A stretch of DNA of 64,000 nucleotides from Yanshouia hominis. GTDB taxonomy: Bacteria > Bacillota > Clostridia > Oscillospirales > Ruminococcaceae. The notes under the pieces are model-generated. The model worked only from the letters and a program-made list of their open reading frames with translations. It had not been told where the DNA came from and searched no databases. The translations under genes were made by a program, and so were the position numbers. Where the stretch lies: the NCBI GenBank assembly GCA_014385025.1, contig JACRTB010000010.1, positions 62,001 to 126,000 on the forward strand, in the 5' to 3' direction. Below, piece after piece: positions 34,053-43,014 of the stretch (the first letter of the stretch is position 1; each line of letters starts with the position of its first letter).

Positions 34053-35468
34053 ATGAAAATTCTGTTTGCTGTGAGCGAAGCCGTTCCGTTTGCCGCCTCG
34101 GGCGGTTTGGCCGACGTGGGAGGCTCGCTGCCGCGGGCCATCCGCAACCGCGGGAACGCCTGCCGCGTGGTGATGCCGCTTTATGACACCATCGCGCCGC
34201 AGTACCGGGAGCGGATGGAGTTTGTCGCGGAATTCTCGGTGCAGCTTTCCTGGCGCAGGCAGAGCTGCAGTGTTTACCGTCTGACCGAGGGAGGCGTGGT
34301 CTATTACTTCCTCGAAAACAACTATTATTTTCAGCGCGGCAAGCTTTACGGGGAGTTTGATGACGGGGAACGGTTCGCCTTCTTTTCCAAGGCGGTGCTT
34401 GATATGCTCGAGCCGGTCGGCTTTATTCCGGATGTCATCCACTGCAACGACTGGCAGACCGCTCTGATCCCCACCTACCTCAATCTGTTCTATCGCGGCC
34501 GCGACGCATACCGGGAGATCGGCACCGTCTTTACCATCCACAACATTCAGTTTCAGGGAAAGTACGGCATGGACATGGTGCAGGACGTTCTCGGCATTCC
34601 GCCGGCGATGCAGGGCACGGTGGAGTATGACGGCTGCTGCAATCTGATGAAGGGCGCGATCGAGCAGGCGGACCTTGTGACAACGGTCAGCCCCACCTAC
34701 GCAGTCGAGCTGATGGATCCGTGGTTTTCCTACGGAATGGACCGGCTGCTGCGGGAACACCGCGCCAAGCTGTCGGGCATCACCAACGGAATCGATACCG
34801 CTCTTTACGACCCGGTGCGGGACCCGCTTCTTCCGGCGCGCTATTCGGCGCAGGACCCCGGCGGCAAGAAGGTCTGCCGCCGAGAGATGCAGAAAACGAT
34901 GGGAATCGAGACAAACCAGAATCCGGTCGTTGCAATGGTGACGCGGCTGACCTACCAGAAGGGAATCGACCTGATCCGCTATATCTTCGAGGAGATGATG
35001 CAGCTTCCCATTTCGTTCGTGCTGCTCGGCTCGGGCGATTGGGATTATGAACAGTTTTTCCTCGATATGCAGGGACGCTATCCCGGCAGGGTTGGGGTAA
35101 ACATTGGGTTTGACGCCGCGCTTTCCCGCAGAATTTACGCGGGCGCGGACCTTTTCCTGATGCCGTCCGCCACCGAGCCGTGCGGCCTTGCCCAGATGAT
35201 CGCCATGCGTTACGGCACCATTCCGGTCGTCCGCAGAACCGGCGGACTGCGCGACACCGTGACCGATGCCGGGGACGGCGGCTGCGGCTACACTTTTGAA
35301 ACCTACAATGCCCACGACATGCTCGGGGCGCTCAAGCGCGCGGTGACGGATTACTCGGACCGCGAGCTTTGGGAATCCCTGAGCGTCAAGGCGATGAATC
35401 AGGAGTTCGGCTGGGGACATGCGGCCACCGAGTATATCAACCTCTATCACCGGATCGCAGACAAATAG
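34053..35468 (+). CDS. glgA: Glycogen synthase GlgA
   Basis: A 471-residue GT5 enzyme that extends alpha-1,4 glucan from ADP-glucose. The N-terminal ADP-glucose site reads FAASGGLADVGGSLP; the Lys of the classical KTGGL motif is replaced, as in a number of clostridial GlgA proteins. The C-terminal half has GITNGIDTALYDP, ATEPCGLAQM (E-x7-E region) and RRTGGLRDTV. AAAGGAGTGATCC precedes the ATG. Last gene of the operon; a terminator follows ten bases later. Confidence 0.97.
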   Translation: MKILFAVSEAVPFAASGGLADVGGSLPRAIRNRGNACRVVMPLYDTIAPQYRERMEFVAEFSVQLSWRRQSCSVYRLTEGGVVYYFLENNYYFQRGKLYGEFDDGERFAFFSKAVLDMLEPVGFIPDVIHCNDWQTALIPTYLNLFYRGRDAYREIGTVFTIHNIQFQGKYGMDMVQDVLGIPPAMQGTVEYDGCCNLMKGAIEQADLVTTVSPTYAVELMDPWFSYGMDRLLREHRAKLSGITNGIDTALYDPVRDPLLPARYSAQDPGGKKVCRREMQKTMGIETNQNPVVAMVTRLTYQKGIDLIRYIFEEMMQLPISFVLLGSGDWDYEQFFLDMQGRYPGRVGVNIGFDAALSRRIYAGADLFLMPSATEPCGLAQMIAMRYGTIPVVRRTGGLRDTVTDAGDGGCGYTFETYNAHDMLGALKRAVTDYSDRELWESLSVKAMNQEFGWGHAATEYINLYHRIADK

Positions 35469-35478
35469 AAGCAGAGGC

Positions 35479-35516
35479 AAACGCCCGCAAAGCGGATTCG
35501 CTTTGCGGGCGTTTTT
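35479..35516 (+). terminator. Terminator of the glg operon
   Basis: AAACGCCCGCAAAGC and its complement form a 15-bp stem with a six-base loop and five T. Confidence 0.93.
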
Positions 35517-35560
35517 GGGCGGGAAAACCGCCGGCGGTCCCAGAGATCCTTCGCCGTGCT

Positions 35561-35680
35561 CATCCTCTGTTCGAGTGAAGAGCAAAGCATTCGGCGGAGA
35601 AAGCGGCCCGGCGGCGCGCGTCGTCTCTGTTCGAGTGAAGAGCAAAGTGTTCGGCGGAGAAAGCGTGCCCGGCGGCGCAC
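35561..35680. repeat. 60-bp tandem repeat downstream of glgA
   Basis: Two copies of a 60-base unit (start TCTGTTCGAGTGAAGAGCAA) at 35561-35620 and 35621-35680, about 85 percent alike, then a decayed partial third. No credible gene covers it. The remainder of 35,517-35,902 holds nothing I can name. Confidence 0.8.
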
Positions 35681-35902
35681 ACCTTCCATTCGGGCGCGGC
35701 GGAGAACTCCGCATACCGAAACACAAAAGCGGTTGCTTATGACAAGCCGTGAAATGAGTTGTTTTAATGGCGGCGGGGCGGCTGATGCGGGCAGAGAAAA
35801 AACTTTGAAGGTCCAAATCCCCGCCTGCTGACAAGTTTCAAAGGGACTGCGCCGCCCGGAGAAACGGCCGGTGGCGTTGATTCCACGGTGAACAGAAATG
35901 TA

Positions 35903-37234
35903 TCAGAGGGACGGATGCGGGACGGCTTGACGGGCCTGTTCCCGGCGGTAGCGCCGGATGAGGAAGCAGGCCAGCAGCAGACAGATTCCCTCGCTGGCCA
36001 GCGGGGCCAGCCAAACGCCCGATTCCCCTGCGAGCATCGGCAGAAAAACCAGACAGGGCAGCGGCAGGACGCAGGCTCTGCCCATCGAGATCGTCAGTGA
36101 GCGGAAGGGCCGTTCGATGGCGGTAAAATAGCCCGCCCAGATGACATTAAAGCCGATCAGCAGGAAGCAAAGAGAATAAAGGCGCAGCGCCCGCACCGAG
36201 GAATCAAAAAGGGCAGGATCGCTTCCGTCGAGGAAAAAGCCCACCAGAAGCTGGGGCGCCGCCTGCGAGAAGATCAGGAAAAGGGCGGAACAGACGGCTC
36301 CGGTCAGCAGGCCGTACCGCCGGAGAACCTCACAATAGCGGGACTCCCCCGCGCCGTGATAAAAGCTGACCAGCGGCTGGATTCCCTGTGAAATGCCGCT
36401 CATTGTCATCAGCACGAGGGTGTTGAGGTAGCTGATGATGGTGTAGCTGATCAGCGCCCCTTCGCCGATCACCCGCAGGATGACCTGGTTAAAGGTAAAA
36501 ATAACAATGGCATTGGAAAACTCGGTCATTCCGTCCGCCAGACCAAGCGGAAGAATTCTGCGGTAAAGCCCGGGGCGCGGGGTGAAGCGGCCGAAGCGCA
36601 GTACGGCCTTGCCGCGCAGGAAAAACAGAAAGAAGATGATGGTGGATACCACCTGTGCGATGCCGGTGGCGGCAGCCGCTCCCGCGACCCCCCAGCCGAA
36701 GCGCATCACGAACAGATAGTCAAGCAGAACATTGGTCAGAGCACAGCTCACCACACCGACCGCACTCACCTGCGGGGCATTGGCCGCTTTGACCTGCACC
36801 TCCAGATTGTAGGATACCGCAAAAAATGGCATAAAAGGAGCAAGAGTTCCGATATATTCCCGGACATAGCCGTGTGTCGGCGCGGTGGAGCCGAGAAAAC
36901 GGGCGACCCCGTCGAGATTGAGCAAGGTCAGCACGCTGACAATGGCACAGACCAGCGCGACGACGACGAGATTCTGGTTGAAGCAATCGTTGGCCAGCTT
37001 TTGATCCTTTTGCCCCAGTGCAATCGACAGCACGGTTGAGGAGCCGACCGCCAGAATCAGACCGATGGCGAAAACAGTGTTGATATACGGCATCGAAAGA
37101 TTGACCGCGGCCAGCGCGTGGCCGCCCACCCCATGCGACACAAAAAAGCCGTCGACCATGGAATAAAGGGAAAAAATCCACATCGACAGAACCGAGGGGG
37201 CGACAAAGCGGATGAACCGTTTTGCGAGAAACAA
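35903..37234 (-). CDS. MATE-family exporter under MerR control
   Basis: A 443-residue MATE transporter with about 12 membrane helices (SVLSMWIFSLYSMVDGFFVS at the first helix, ALTNVLLDYLFVMRFGWGVA at mid-protein). I chose TTG 37234 because GGGAGG lies seven bases before it; the ATG six codons upstream would place that site inside the gene. It is divergent from a MerR regulator with a drug-binding-type C-terminus, so it probably exports a toxic compound sensed by that regulator. Confidence 0.92.
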   Translation of the reverse strand: MFLAKRFIRFVAPSVLSMWIFSLYSMVDGFFVSHGVGGHALAAVNLSMPYINTVFAIGLILAVGSSTVLSIALGQKDQKLANDCFNQNLVVVALVCAIVSVLTLLNLDGVARFLGSTAPTHGYVREYIGTLAPFMPFFAVSYNLEVQVKAANAPQVSAVGVVSCALTNVLLDYLFVMRFGWGVAGAAAATGIAQVVSTIIFFLFFLRGKAVLRFGRFTPRPGLYRRILPLGLADGMTEFSNAIVIFTFNQVILRVIGEGALISYTIISYLNTLVLMTMSGISQGIQPLVSFYHGAGESRYCEVLRRYGLLTGAVCSALFLIFSQAAPQLLVGFFLDGSDPALFDSSVRALRLYSLCFLLIGFNVIWAGYFTAIERPFRSLTISMGRACVLPLPCLVFLPMLAGESGVWLAPLASEGICLLLACFLIRRYRREQARQAVPHPSL

Positions 37235-37287
37235 AATAAAACCTCCCAACATGGCGCGGATGGCGGAATTCCGGCCTCCCGCAGCTC

Positions 37288-37316
37288 TTGCAATTCAGTA
37301 TAAACCCTCGTATAAT
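37288..37316 (+). promoter_or_regulatory. Sigma-A promoter of the merR-like gene
   Basis: TTGCAA (37288-37293) and TATAAT (37311-37316), spacer 17. The -10 lies in the centre of the dyad CTCGTAT-A-ATACGAG, so MerR binding there should repress its own gene. Confidence 0.85.
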
Positions 37317-37327
37317 ACGAGTGTCAA
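37297..37327 (-). promoter_or_regulatory. MerR-type promoter of the MATE gene, 19-bp spacer
   Basis: On the minus strand TTGACA (37327-37322) and TATACT (37302-37297) lie 19 bases apart, with the dyad CTCGTAT/ATACGAG inside the spacer. This is the classic geometry that a MerR activator untwists. Confidence 0.9.
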
Positions 37328-37345
37328 GAGAAGGGAGCGGGAAAG

Positions 37346-38146
37346 ATGAAACCCTCTTATCAAATCACCGAGGTGGCCCGCCTTTACGGCCTCAATCCGG
37401 ACACCCTGCGATATTATGAGGAGCAGGGGCTGCTGCATCCTGTGCGGGGGGAAAACCGCTACCGGATGTATGGGATCGATGACATCTGCAACATCAATGT
37501 GATCCGCGCGCTGCGCGAGCTGGGAATTCCGGTCGACCGGATTCGCCGCTATACCGAGGACCGCCGCTGTGAAACAACCCTGCGCCTGCTCGATGAGCAG
37601 GAAGAAGTGATAGGGCGGAAGCTGACCCAGCTTCGGCGCGCCCGCGCGCAGGTGCGCGCCCGCCGCGGCCGGATTCTTGCCGCGCAGGCTCTTCCGGTGG
37701 GGCAGATCCGGGTCATGGAGCTGCCTGACCGCCGGGGACTTTCGCTGCGTCAGAACCGCATCTTTTCGTTTGAGATTGATTATGCGCTCAAGAAGCTTGA
37801 AAACCGCCATGCCGAGCTGCTGCGCGGAATCGGCAGCCTCTGCATGGGGGCCCTGCTCGACGGGGACAGCTTCCGTCAGGGGGATCTGACCCGTTATTCC
37901 AAGGTGTTTTTTCTGGGGGAGGGGCTGAAGGGCTGTCCGGTTCTGCTGCCGGGGGGACGCTATCTCAGCCTTGTCTATGCGGGGGATTATGCCGCCTTTC
38001 CGGGCTGCTGCCGCGCTCTGCTCGACTACGCGCGGGAGCATGCTCTGGAGACTGCGGGGGAACCGCTTGAAATTTATCACATCGACGCGCATGATACGGA
38101 TAATCTGGACGAGTACCGCACCGAAATACAGATTCCGTTGATGTGA
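37346..38146 (+). CDS. MerR-family regulator with effector-binding domain
   Basis: A 266-residue protein. Residues 1-70 are a MerR winged helix (ITEVARLYGLNPDTLRYYEE, then YRMYGIDDICNINVIRALRE), residues 75-120 a coiled coil, and residues 130-266 a GyrI/BmrR-like ligand domain ending EYRTEIQIPLM. This architecture (BmrR, TipA-like) binds lipophilic drugs and switches on an exporter gene. The divergent MATE gene and shared operator fit this exactly. Confidence 0.92.
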   Translation: MKPSYQITEVARLYGLNPDTLRYYEEQGLLHPVRGENRYRMYGIDDICNINVIRALRELGIPVDRIRRYTEDRRCETTLRLLDEQEEVIGRKLTQLRRARAQVRARRGRILAAQALPVGQIRVMELPDRRGLSLRQNRIFSFEIDYALKKLENRHAELLRGIGSLCMGALLDGDSFRQGDLTRYSKVFFLGEGLKGCPVLLPGGRYLSLVYAGDYAAFPGCCRALLDYAREHALETAGEPLEIYHIDAHDTDNLDEYRTEIQIPLM

Positions 38147-38172
38147 ACGGACGAAAATCAGGGAGTGCCCGC

Positions 38173-38201
38173 TTGCAAAAGAAGAGGGACAGGATTATAA
38201 T
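38173..38201 (+). promoter_or_regulatory. Sigma-A promoter of the repeat lipoprotein
   Basis: TTGCAA (38173-38178) and TATAAT (38196-38201) with a 17-base spacer, 57 bases before the start codon. Confidence 0.8.
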
Positions 38202-38257
38202 GGAAAAAGCCCATGGACGAAAGATCAATTAAATTGTGACAGAAAGCAGGGATTCTT

Positions 38258-39298
38258 ATGAAACGATCGCTCTCCTTTGTTCTGATATTCGCTTTGCTGC
38301 TGACCCTTGCCGCTTGTGCGCCCGCCCCCTCCTCCGAGGCTTCCGCGGGCGGCGCGGCGGAATCTTCCGCAGCGCCGGCCGTCTCCTCTGAAACAGAGGC
38401 GCCTTCCGAGACATCCGCATCCCCGGCGCCCGCCCCCTCCTCCGAGGCTCCTGCGGGCAGTGCGGCGGAATCTTCCGCAGCGCCGGCCGTCTCCTCTGAA
38501 ACAGAGGCGCCTTCCGAGGCATCCGCGTCCCCGGCGCCCGCCCCCTCCTCCGAGGCTCCCGCGGGCAGTGCGGCGGAATCGTCCGCAGCGCCGGCCGTCT
38601 CCTCTGAAACAGAGGCATCCTCCGGGACATCCGCCGCATCGGAGGGAATCGGTGAGGTAATGCTGCTGCCCAACAACGGCGCGAACGGTGTCAGCTGCAT
38701 GGGGATCGACCAGCTGACGGTGCTGGTCCCAAGGGTTGGCGTAGAGCCGGGAGAGGTGACGCTGACTGTTTTCGATGCAAAAGACGGGAGTGAATTCTGT
38801 TCGATCGATCTCGACGACAGCGGCGCGGTCGAATTCTTGGATTGGGCAAAGGCCAATGACGGCACGTTCAGCGCCGACGAGGGCACCGCGCTGCTGATCA
38901 ATCTCGGCGCCCCGCTGGAAGCGGACCACAACTATTATATTCAGGCCGAGGAGGGCTGGCTGACGATTCCCGAGGAAAGCGTTTCTGCCAAGGCGGTCAC
39001 CGGGAAGAATACATGGACGGTGCGCGTCGGGGACTTTGGAATCGAATTTGATTCGGATGAAAACGAGGTGGCGGTCGGTGAGACGCTCTCGATTCCCTGT
39101 ACCCTCGGTGCGGCCGACCGGCTTGAGATCAAGGCTTCGCCTAAAAAGTCGGTGACCATCGAGGAGGATAAGCTTTCTCAGGACGGCGATGCCGTGATCC
39201 GGTTTGACGAGCGCGGAAACATCACCGTGAGCTTTGAATTCAAAGACGAAAAGGGCGGCGTGATCAGCGAAGTTGACCAGGTCTTCCGATGCAGATAG
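38258..39298 (+). CDS. Lipoprotein with three 36-residue linker repeats
   Basis: A 346-residue lipoprotein with signal FVLIFALLLTLAAC. Residues 21-128 are three near-identical 36-residue repeats rich in Ala, Ser, Pro and Glu (APAPSSEAPAGSAAESSAAP, then AVSSETEAPSE), a flexible stalk through the cell wall. Residues 130-346 are two beta-rich parts of about 100 residues (MGIDQLTVLVPRVGVEPGEV and WTVRVGDFGIEFDSDENEVA) that look like bacterial Ig-like folds. Probable surface-exposed binding protein; function unknown. It has its own promoter and a terminator, so it is monocistronic. Confidence 0.85.
   Translation: MKRSLSFVLIFALLLTLAACAPAPSSEASAGGAAESSAAPAVSSETEAPSETSASPAPAPSSEAPAGSAAESSAAPAVSSETEAPSEASASPAPAPSSEAPAGSAAESSAAPAVSSETEASSGTSAASEGIGEVMLLPNNGANGVSCMGIDQLTVLVPRVGVEPGEVTLTVFDAKDGSEFCSIDLDDSGAVEFLDWAKANDGTFSADEGTALLINLGAPLEADHNYYIQAEEGWLTIPEESVSAKAVTGKNTWTVRVGDFGIEFDSDENEVAVGETLSIPCTLGAADRLEIKASPKKSVTIEEDKLSQDGDAVIRFDERGNITVSFEFKDEKGGVISEVDQVFRCR
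38318..38641 (+). repeat. 108-bp in-frame tandem repeat, three copies
   Basis: Copies at 38318-38425, 38426-38533 and 38534-38641 encode the 36-residue linker unit; the third diverges at its end. The high DNA identity means copy number can change by slippage or recombination. Confidence 0.9.
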
Positions 39299-39309
39299 AG
39301 TGCCCATCC

Positions 39310-39339
39310 AAAGGGATTTTCCGAGGAAAATCCCTTTTT
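39310..39339 (+). terminator. Terminator of the repeat lipoprotein gene
   Basis: AAAGGGATTTTCC and its complement form a 13-bp stem with a GA loop and a T-run. Confidence 0.93.
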
Positions 39340-39341
39340 GA

Positions 39342-39370
39342 TTGCATAAAGCTGTCCGCGGGGCTATAAT
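39342..39370 (+). promoter_or_regulatory. Sigma-A promoter of cinA
   Basis: TTGCAT (39342-39347) and TATAAT (39365-39370), spacer 17, directly after the upstream terminator. Confidence 0.8.
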
Positions 39371-39405
39371 AAGAAACAGTGAATCAGGAGGAAAGGAAGA
39401 CAAAA

Positions 39406-40659
39406 ATGAACGCTGAAATCATCTGTGTCGGTACCGAACTGCTTCTCGGCGATGTGGTCAATACCAACGCCTCGGATATCGCTCAGGGCCTCGCGCACAT
39501 GGGAATCAATGTCTATCACCATGAGGTGGTGGGGGATAATCCGCGGCGCTTGCGGGAATGCCTGCGCGACAGCCTTTCCCGCTGCGATCTCGTGCTGCTG
39601 ACCGGCGGGCTCGGCCCGACCTACGATGATCTGACAAAGGAGACGGTGGCCGCTCATTTCGGACGCGGACTGGCGATGGATGAAGAAAGCCTGCATACCA
39701 TCGAGCGTTATTTTGCCCGCACCGGACGCAAAATGACCGAAAACAACCGCAAGCAGGCGATGATGCCGGAGGGCTGCATCATTCTTCAGAATCCGAACGG
39801 GACCGCGCCCGGCTGCATTATCGAGGGGGAGAATGGCAAGACGGCGGTGATGATGCCGGGACCGCCCCGCGAAATGCGTCCGATGTTCGAAGGACCGGTT
39901 ACCGATTATCTCATGCGCCGCGCCCACGACGGAATGCTTGTTTCCCGTACCATCAACTTCTTCGGGGTGGGGGAGTCGGAGCTGGAGGCCCGCCTGCGGG
40001 AGATGATGGTTTCCTCGACCAACCCCACCATCGCCCCCTATGCAAAGACCTCCGAAGTGCAGCTGCGGGTGACCGCCCGCGCCGCCACCGAGGAGGAGGG
40101 CCTCCGTCTCATTGAACCGGTGGTTCGGAAAATTGTGGAAATCTATCCCGATCAGATCTACGGCTTTGACTTCCACACCATCAACGAAGCGGTTGTCAAA
40201 CGCTATACCGATGCGGGAAAAACCCTTGCCGCCGCGGAAAGCTGCACCGGGGGACTGATTGCCTCCCGGCTGGTTGACCTGCCCGGAGCGTCGGCAATGT
40301 TCGGCTGCGGGGTGGTGGCTTATTCCAACGAAACCAAACAGAAACTGCTGGGGGTCAGCGCCGAAACCCTCGGACGGTACGGCGCGGTTTCCCGCGAGTG
40401 TGCGCTGGAGATGGCGCGCGGGGTGAGGGCCGCTTCGGGCGCGGATGTCGCTGTTTCGACAACCGGCCTCGCGGGTCCGGATGGCGGCACCGATGAAAAG
40501 CCGGTGGGACTTGTCTATGTCGCGGTGGTGAGCGACCGTTTTGAGGAGGTGCGGGAGCTGCACCTTGCCCGGGGCCGTGCCGACGACCGGGAAAATATCC
40601 GCTTCCGTTCTTCATCCCACGCATTTGATCTTGCGCTGCGGGCGCTGCGGCAGCTCTGA
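39406..40659 (+). CDS. cinA: CinA, NMN amidohydrolase / competence-damage family protein
   Basis: A 417-residue two-domain protein. The N-terminal MoaB-like domain (ICVGTELLLGDVVNTNASDI, LLTGGLGPTYDD) hydrolyses ADP-ribose-type pyrophosphates in some species. The C-terminal PncC domain (AAAESCTGGLIASRL, STTGLAGPDGGTDEKPVG) deamidates nicotinamide mononucleotide for NAD recycling. In some Gram-positives CinA also binds RecA in competence; recA is not in this window. AGGAAG lies upstream of ATG 39406. Single gene with its own promoter and terminator. Confidence 0.95.
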   Translation: MNAEIICVGTELLLGDVVNTNASDIAQGLAHMGINVYHHEVVGDNPRRLRECLRDSLSRCDLVLLTGGLGPTYDDLTKETVAAHFGRGLAMDEESLHTIERYFARTGRKMTENNRKQAMMPEGCIILQNPNGTAPGCIIEGENGKTAVMMPGPPREMRPMFEGPVTDYLMRRAHDGMLVSRTINFFGVGESELEARLREMMVSSTNPTIAPYAKTSEVQLRVTARAATEEEGLRLIEPVVRKIVEIYPDQIYGFDFHTINEAVVKRYTDAGKTLAAAESCTGGLIASRLVDLPGASAMFGCGVVAYSNETKQKLLGVSAETLGRYGAVSRECALEMARGVRAASGADVAVSTTGLAGPDGGTDEKPVGLVYVAVVSDRFEEVRELHLARGRADDRENIRFRSSSHAFDLALRALRQL

Positions 40660-40669
40660 CACACAGAAC

Positions 40670-40708
40670 AAGGGCCTGTCCGCCGGAAACGGCGGGCAGG
40701 CCCTTTTA
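40670..40708. terminator. Terminator between cinA and the lyase gene
   Basis: AAGGGCCTGTCCGCC and GGCGGGCAGGCCCTT form a 15-bp stem with a single mismatch and T/A tails. It serves both converging transcripts. Confidence 0.92.
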
Positions 40709-40719
40709 AGAGGGGGCAA

Positions 40720-41685
40720 TTAAGATTTTTCGGCGGCCTTTGGATTTTTTCCCTGGCCGGTGGGAAGTTCGCGGATCAGATCACTCGATTTTCCGGCCCG
40801 CAGCAGGTAGCTGTCGGTGGGATGTCCCACCATTCCGACAACCATGCGGCTGATTTCAAGAGCCTGGTCGAGATCGATTCCGGTTTCCACCCCCATTTCC
40901 CCGCACATGTGCAGGAGGTCCTCGGTGGAGATGTTTCCGGCCGCTCCGGGGACGAAGGGGCAGCCCCCCACTCCGGCAAAAGCGGAGTCGAAGCGTGTAA
41001 AACCCGCCTCCATCCCTGCAAGCACATTGGCGAGTCCGAGCCCGCGCGTGTTATGAAAATGAAGCCACCAGATGACCTGCGGGAACTCCTTTGCCATCTG
41101 GGTACAGAGGCTGAGAACCTGTGTGGGACAGGCTACCCCGGCCGCATCCGAGAGGGAAATTTCAGTGACGCCGACCGCGAGGTAGGCTTCAACGATTTCC
41201 CGCACGTCGGAGACCGGAATTTCCCGCTCCCATGGGGAGCCGAACGGCATCGAAATGGAGCCGGAAATCTCAATGCCGCAGACCCGCGCCGCGTCGGTGC
41301 AGGAAGCGAAGCCGGCTACCGATTCCTGCGGGGTCCGGTTGAGATTGGCCAGATTGTGCGCCCGGCTGGCCGAGACATTGAGCTTGACCTTGGTGCAGCC
41401 GCAGGCGGCCGCGCGCTCCACCCCCTTGAGGTTGGCGATGAGCGCCCGGTATTCGACCCCGGGCTTTCGATGAATCAGCCGAAACACCTCGTCGGTTCCG
41501 GCCATCTGGGGGACTGCTTTGGGACTCATAAAGGAACCGACTTCAATGACGGGGAATCCGGCGTCGGTCATCCGGTCAATCAGATCCGCTTTTTGGGCAG
41601 GCGTCGGAATGACCGCTTCATTTTGCAGCCCATCCCTCGGCCCCACTTCGCAAAGAGTTATTTTTGGAGGAAAATGAAAGCTCAT
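40720..41685 (-). CDS. Hydroxymethylglutaryl-CoA lyase-like enzyme
   Basis: A 321-residue TIM-barrel of the HMG-CoA lyase/DRE-metal family. VGPRDGLQNE carries the catalytic Arg-Asp pair, WLHFHNTRG the metal His residues, and GVGGCPFVPGAAGN the mobile loop with the catalytic Cys. The family splits 3-hydroxy-3-methylglutaryl-CoA or related 3-hydroxyacyl-CoA (for example citramalyl-type substrates) by retro-aldol cleavage. As last gene of the TRAP/transketolase/acyl-CoA operon it probably acts on a CoA ester made in that pathway; the substrate is not known. Confidence 0.9.
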   Translation of the reverse strand: MSFHFPPKITLCEVGPRDGLQNEAVIPTPAQKADLIDRMTDAGFPVIEVGSFMSPKAVPQMAGTDEVFRLIHRKPGVEYRALIANLKGVERAAACGCTKVKLNVSASRAHNLANLNRTPQESVAGFASCTDAARVCGIEISGSISMPFGSPWEREIPVSDVREIVEAYLAVGVTEISLSDAAGVACPTQVLSLCTQMAKEFPQVIWWLHFHNTRGLGLANVLAGMEAGFTRFDSAFAGVGGCPFVPGAAGNISTEDLLHMCGEMGVETGIDLDQALEISRMVVGMVGHPTDSYLLRAGKSSDLIRELPTGQGKNPKAAEKS

Positions 41686-41715
41686 GTTCTGGTCACGACC
41701 TTCTCTGTTGTGGGA

Positions 41716-43011
41716 TTAGCTGACAAACTGTGCCATAAAGGTGATCAGCTGCGGGCACAGAATAAGGATGACAATATCCACCGCAAGAGCGACCACATAA
41801 GGGATGACTTCCTTGATGATCTTCTCAACCGCGACATTCGCTGAGGAGGAGGCCACATAGAGACAGACCGCAACCGGCGGCGTAATGGTGCCCAGAGCGA
41901 TATTGACGATCACCGTTACGCCAAAGGCAACGGGATCAATCCCTGCCAGCGTAATAATGGGGTAGAGGATCGGGATGAACATGATCTGCATAGCGGTGCC
42001 CTCAAGGAAAAATCCGCCCGCGAAGAAGATCAGGTTGACAATCACCATAATCAGAATTTTGCTGTGCAGAGCGCCGCTGAAGAGGCTCTGGATAATCTGT
42101 CCGAAATTGTTGGACTGAAGAATCCACGCAAAAACGCTGGAAGCTGCAATAATCAGCATAACGTTGGCGGCCATCAGCATGGCCTCGGCAAACAGCTTGG
42201 GCAGATCCCGCAGAGCGATGGTGCGGTAGATAAAGACGCCCAAAAAGAGGGTGTAAACGACCGCTACAACCGCCGATTCGGTGGCGGTAAAGACGCCTGA
42301 CATAATGCCGCCCATGATGATGATCGGTGCGATCATCGGAAGGATTGCCTGCTTAAAGGATTCCCAAAGCTCCTTCATCGAGAAGGGAACCCGGGCCGCT
42401 TCGCCGTAGCCCTTGGTTTTGCAGACGAAAAAGCTCACGATCATGAAGGAAAGTCCGATCATGATACCCGGAATCACGCCGCCCATGAAGAGCTTGCCGA
42501 CCGAGATTCCTGTCAAACTGCCCAAAACAATCATCGGCATGCTGGGCGGAATGATGATCCCGATGCTGCCGGAGGCAACCATGATCGCACTTGAAAATTC
42601 CCGCTTATAGCCCAGCTCTTCCATCTTGGGAACCATAACGCTGCTCAGGACAGCGGTGCTGGCCGGCGCCGAACCGGAGACCGCGCCCAGCATCATGCCC
42701 GCGAGGGTTGCCGCATAGCAGAGTCCGCCCATCATCCAGCCGACGATGGCGTTGCAGAAGCGGATCAAACGGGCGGTGATGCCGCTGCGGCCCATAATGT
42801 TGCCTACCAGCATAAAGAAGGGAATTCCCATCAGGGTTACACTGTTGACCGACGAATACATCCGCTGGGCCATGATGGTCAGCGGGATGTCGCCCTGCAT
42901 CAGCAGTGCTCCCAGGGAAGCGACGCCGATCGAAATGGCAATGGGAAGCCCGAGAAGCGCCAGTACAAGGAAGACTGCAATCATAATCAGCAGAAGTGTT
43001 GATGAAGCCAT
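41716..43011 (-). CDS. dctM: TRAP transporter large permease DctM
   Basis: A 431-residue membrane protein with about 12 helices, containing the family stretches LALLGLPIAISIGVASLGAL and GSIGIIIPPSMPMIVLGSLT. It is the ion-coupled channel of a tripartite periplasmic-type transporter that takes up organic acids or sugar acids. It lies four bases downstream of the DctQ gene. Confidence 0.96.
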   Translation of the reverse strand: MASSTLLLIMIAVFLVLALLGLPIAISIGVASLGALLMQGDIPLTIMAQRMYSSVNSVTLMGIPFFMLVGNIMGRSGITARLIRFCNAIVGWMMGGLCYAATLAGMMLGAVSGSAPASTAVLSSVMVPKMEELGYKREFSSAIMVASGSIGIIIPPSMPMIVLGSLTGISVGKLFMGGVIPGIMIGLSFMIVSFFVCKTKGYGEAARVPFSMKELWESFKQAILPMIAPIIIMGGIMSGVFTATESAVVAVVYTLFLGVFIYRTIALRDLPKLFAEAMLMAANVMLIIAASSVFAWILQSNNFGQIIQSLFSGALHSKILIMVIVNLIFFAGGFFLEGTAMQIMFIPILYPIITLAGIDPVAFGVTVIVNIALGTITPPVAVCLYVASSSANVAVEKIIKEVIPYVVALAVDIVILILCPQLITFMAQFVS

Positions 43012-43014
43012 AGA

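Noticed and set aside
35561-35700. CRISPR array
   Set aside because: The repeats are adjacent 60-base tandem units without spacers, and no cas genes are present.
33951-35834. Very long minus-strand open frame opposite glgA
   Set aside because: It is a GC-rich shadow of glgA and the 60-bp repeats; glgA has all family motifs on the plus strand.
38225-39403. Gly/Arg-rich minus-strand frame
   Set aside because: Artefact of the Ala/Ser/Pro-rich repeats of the lipoprotein gene read backwards.
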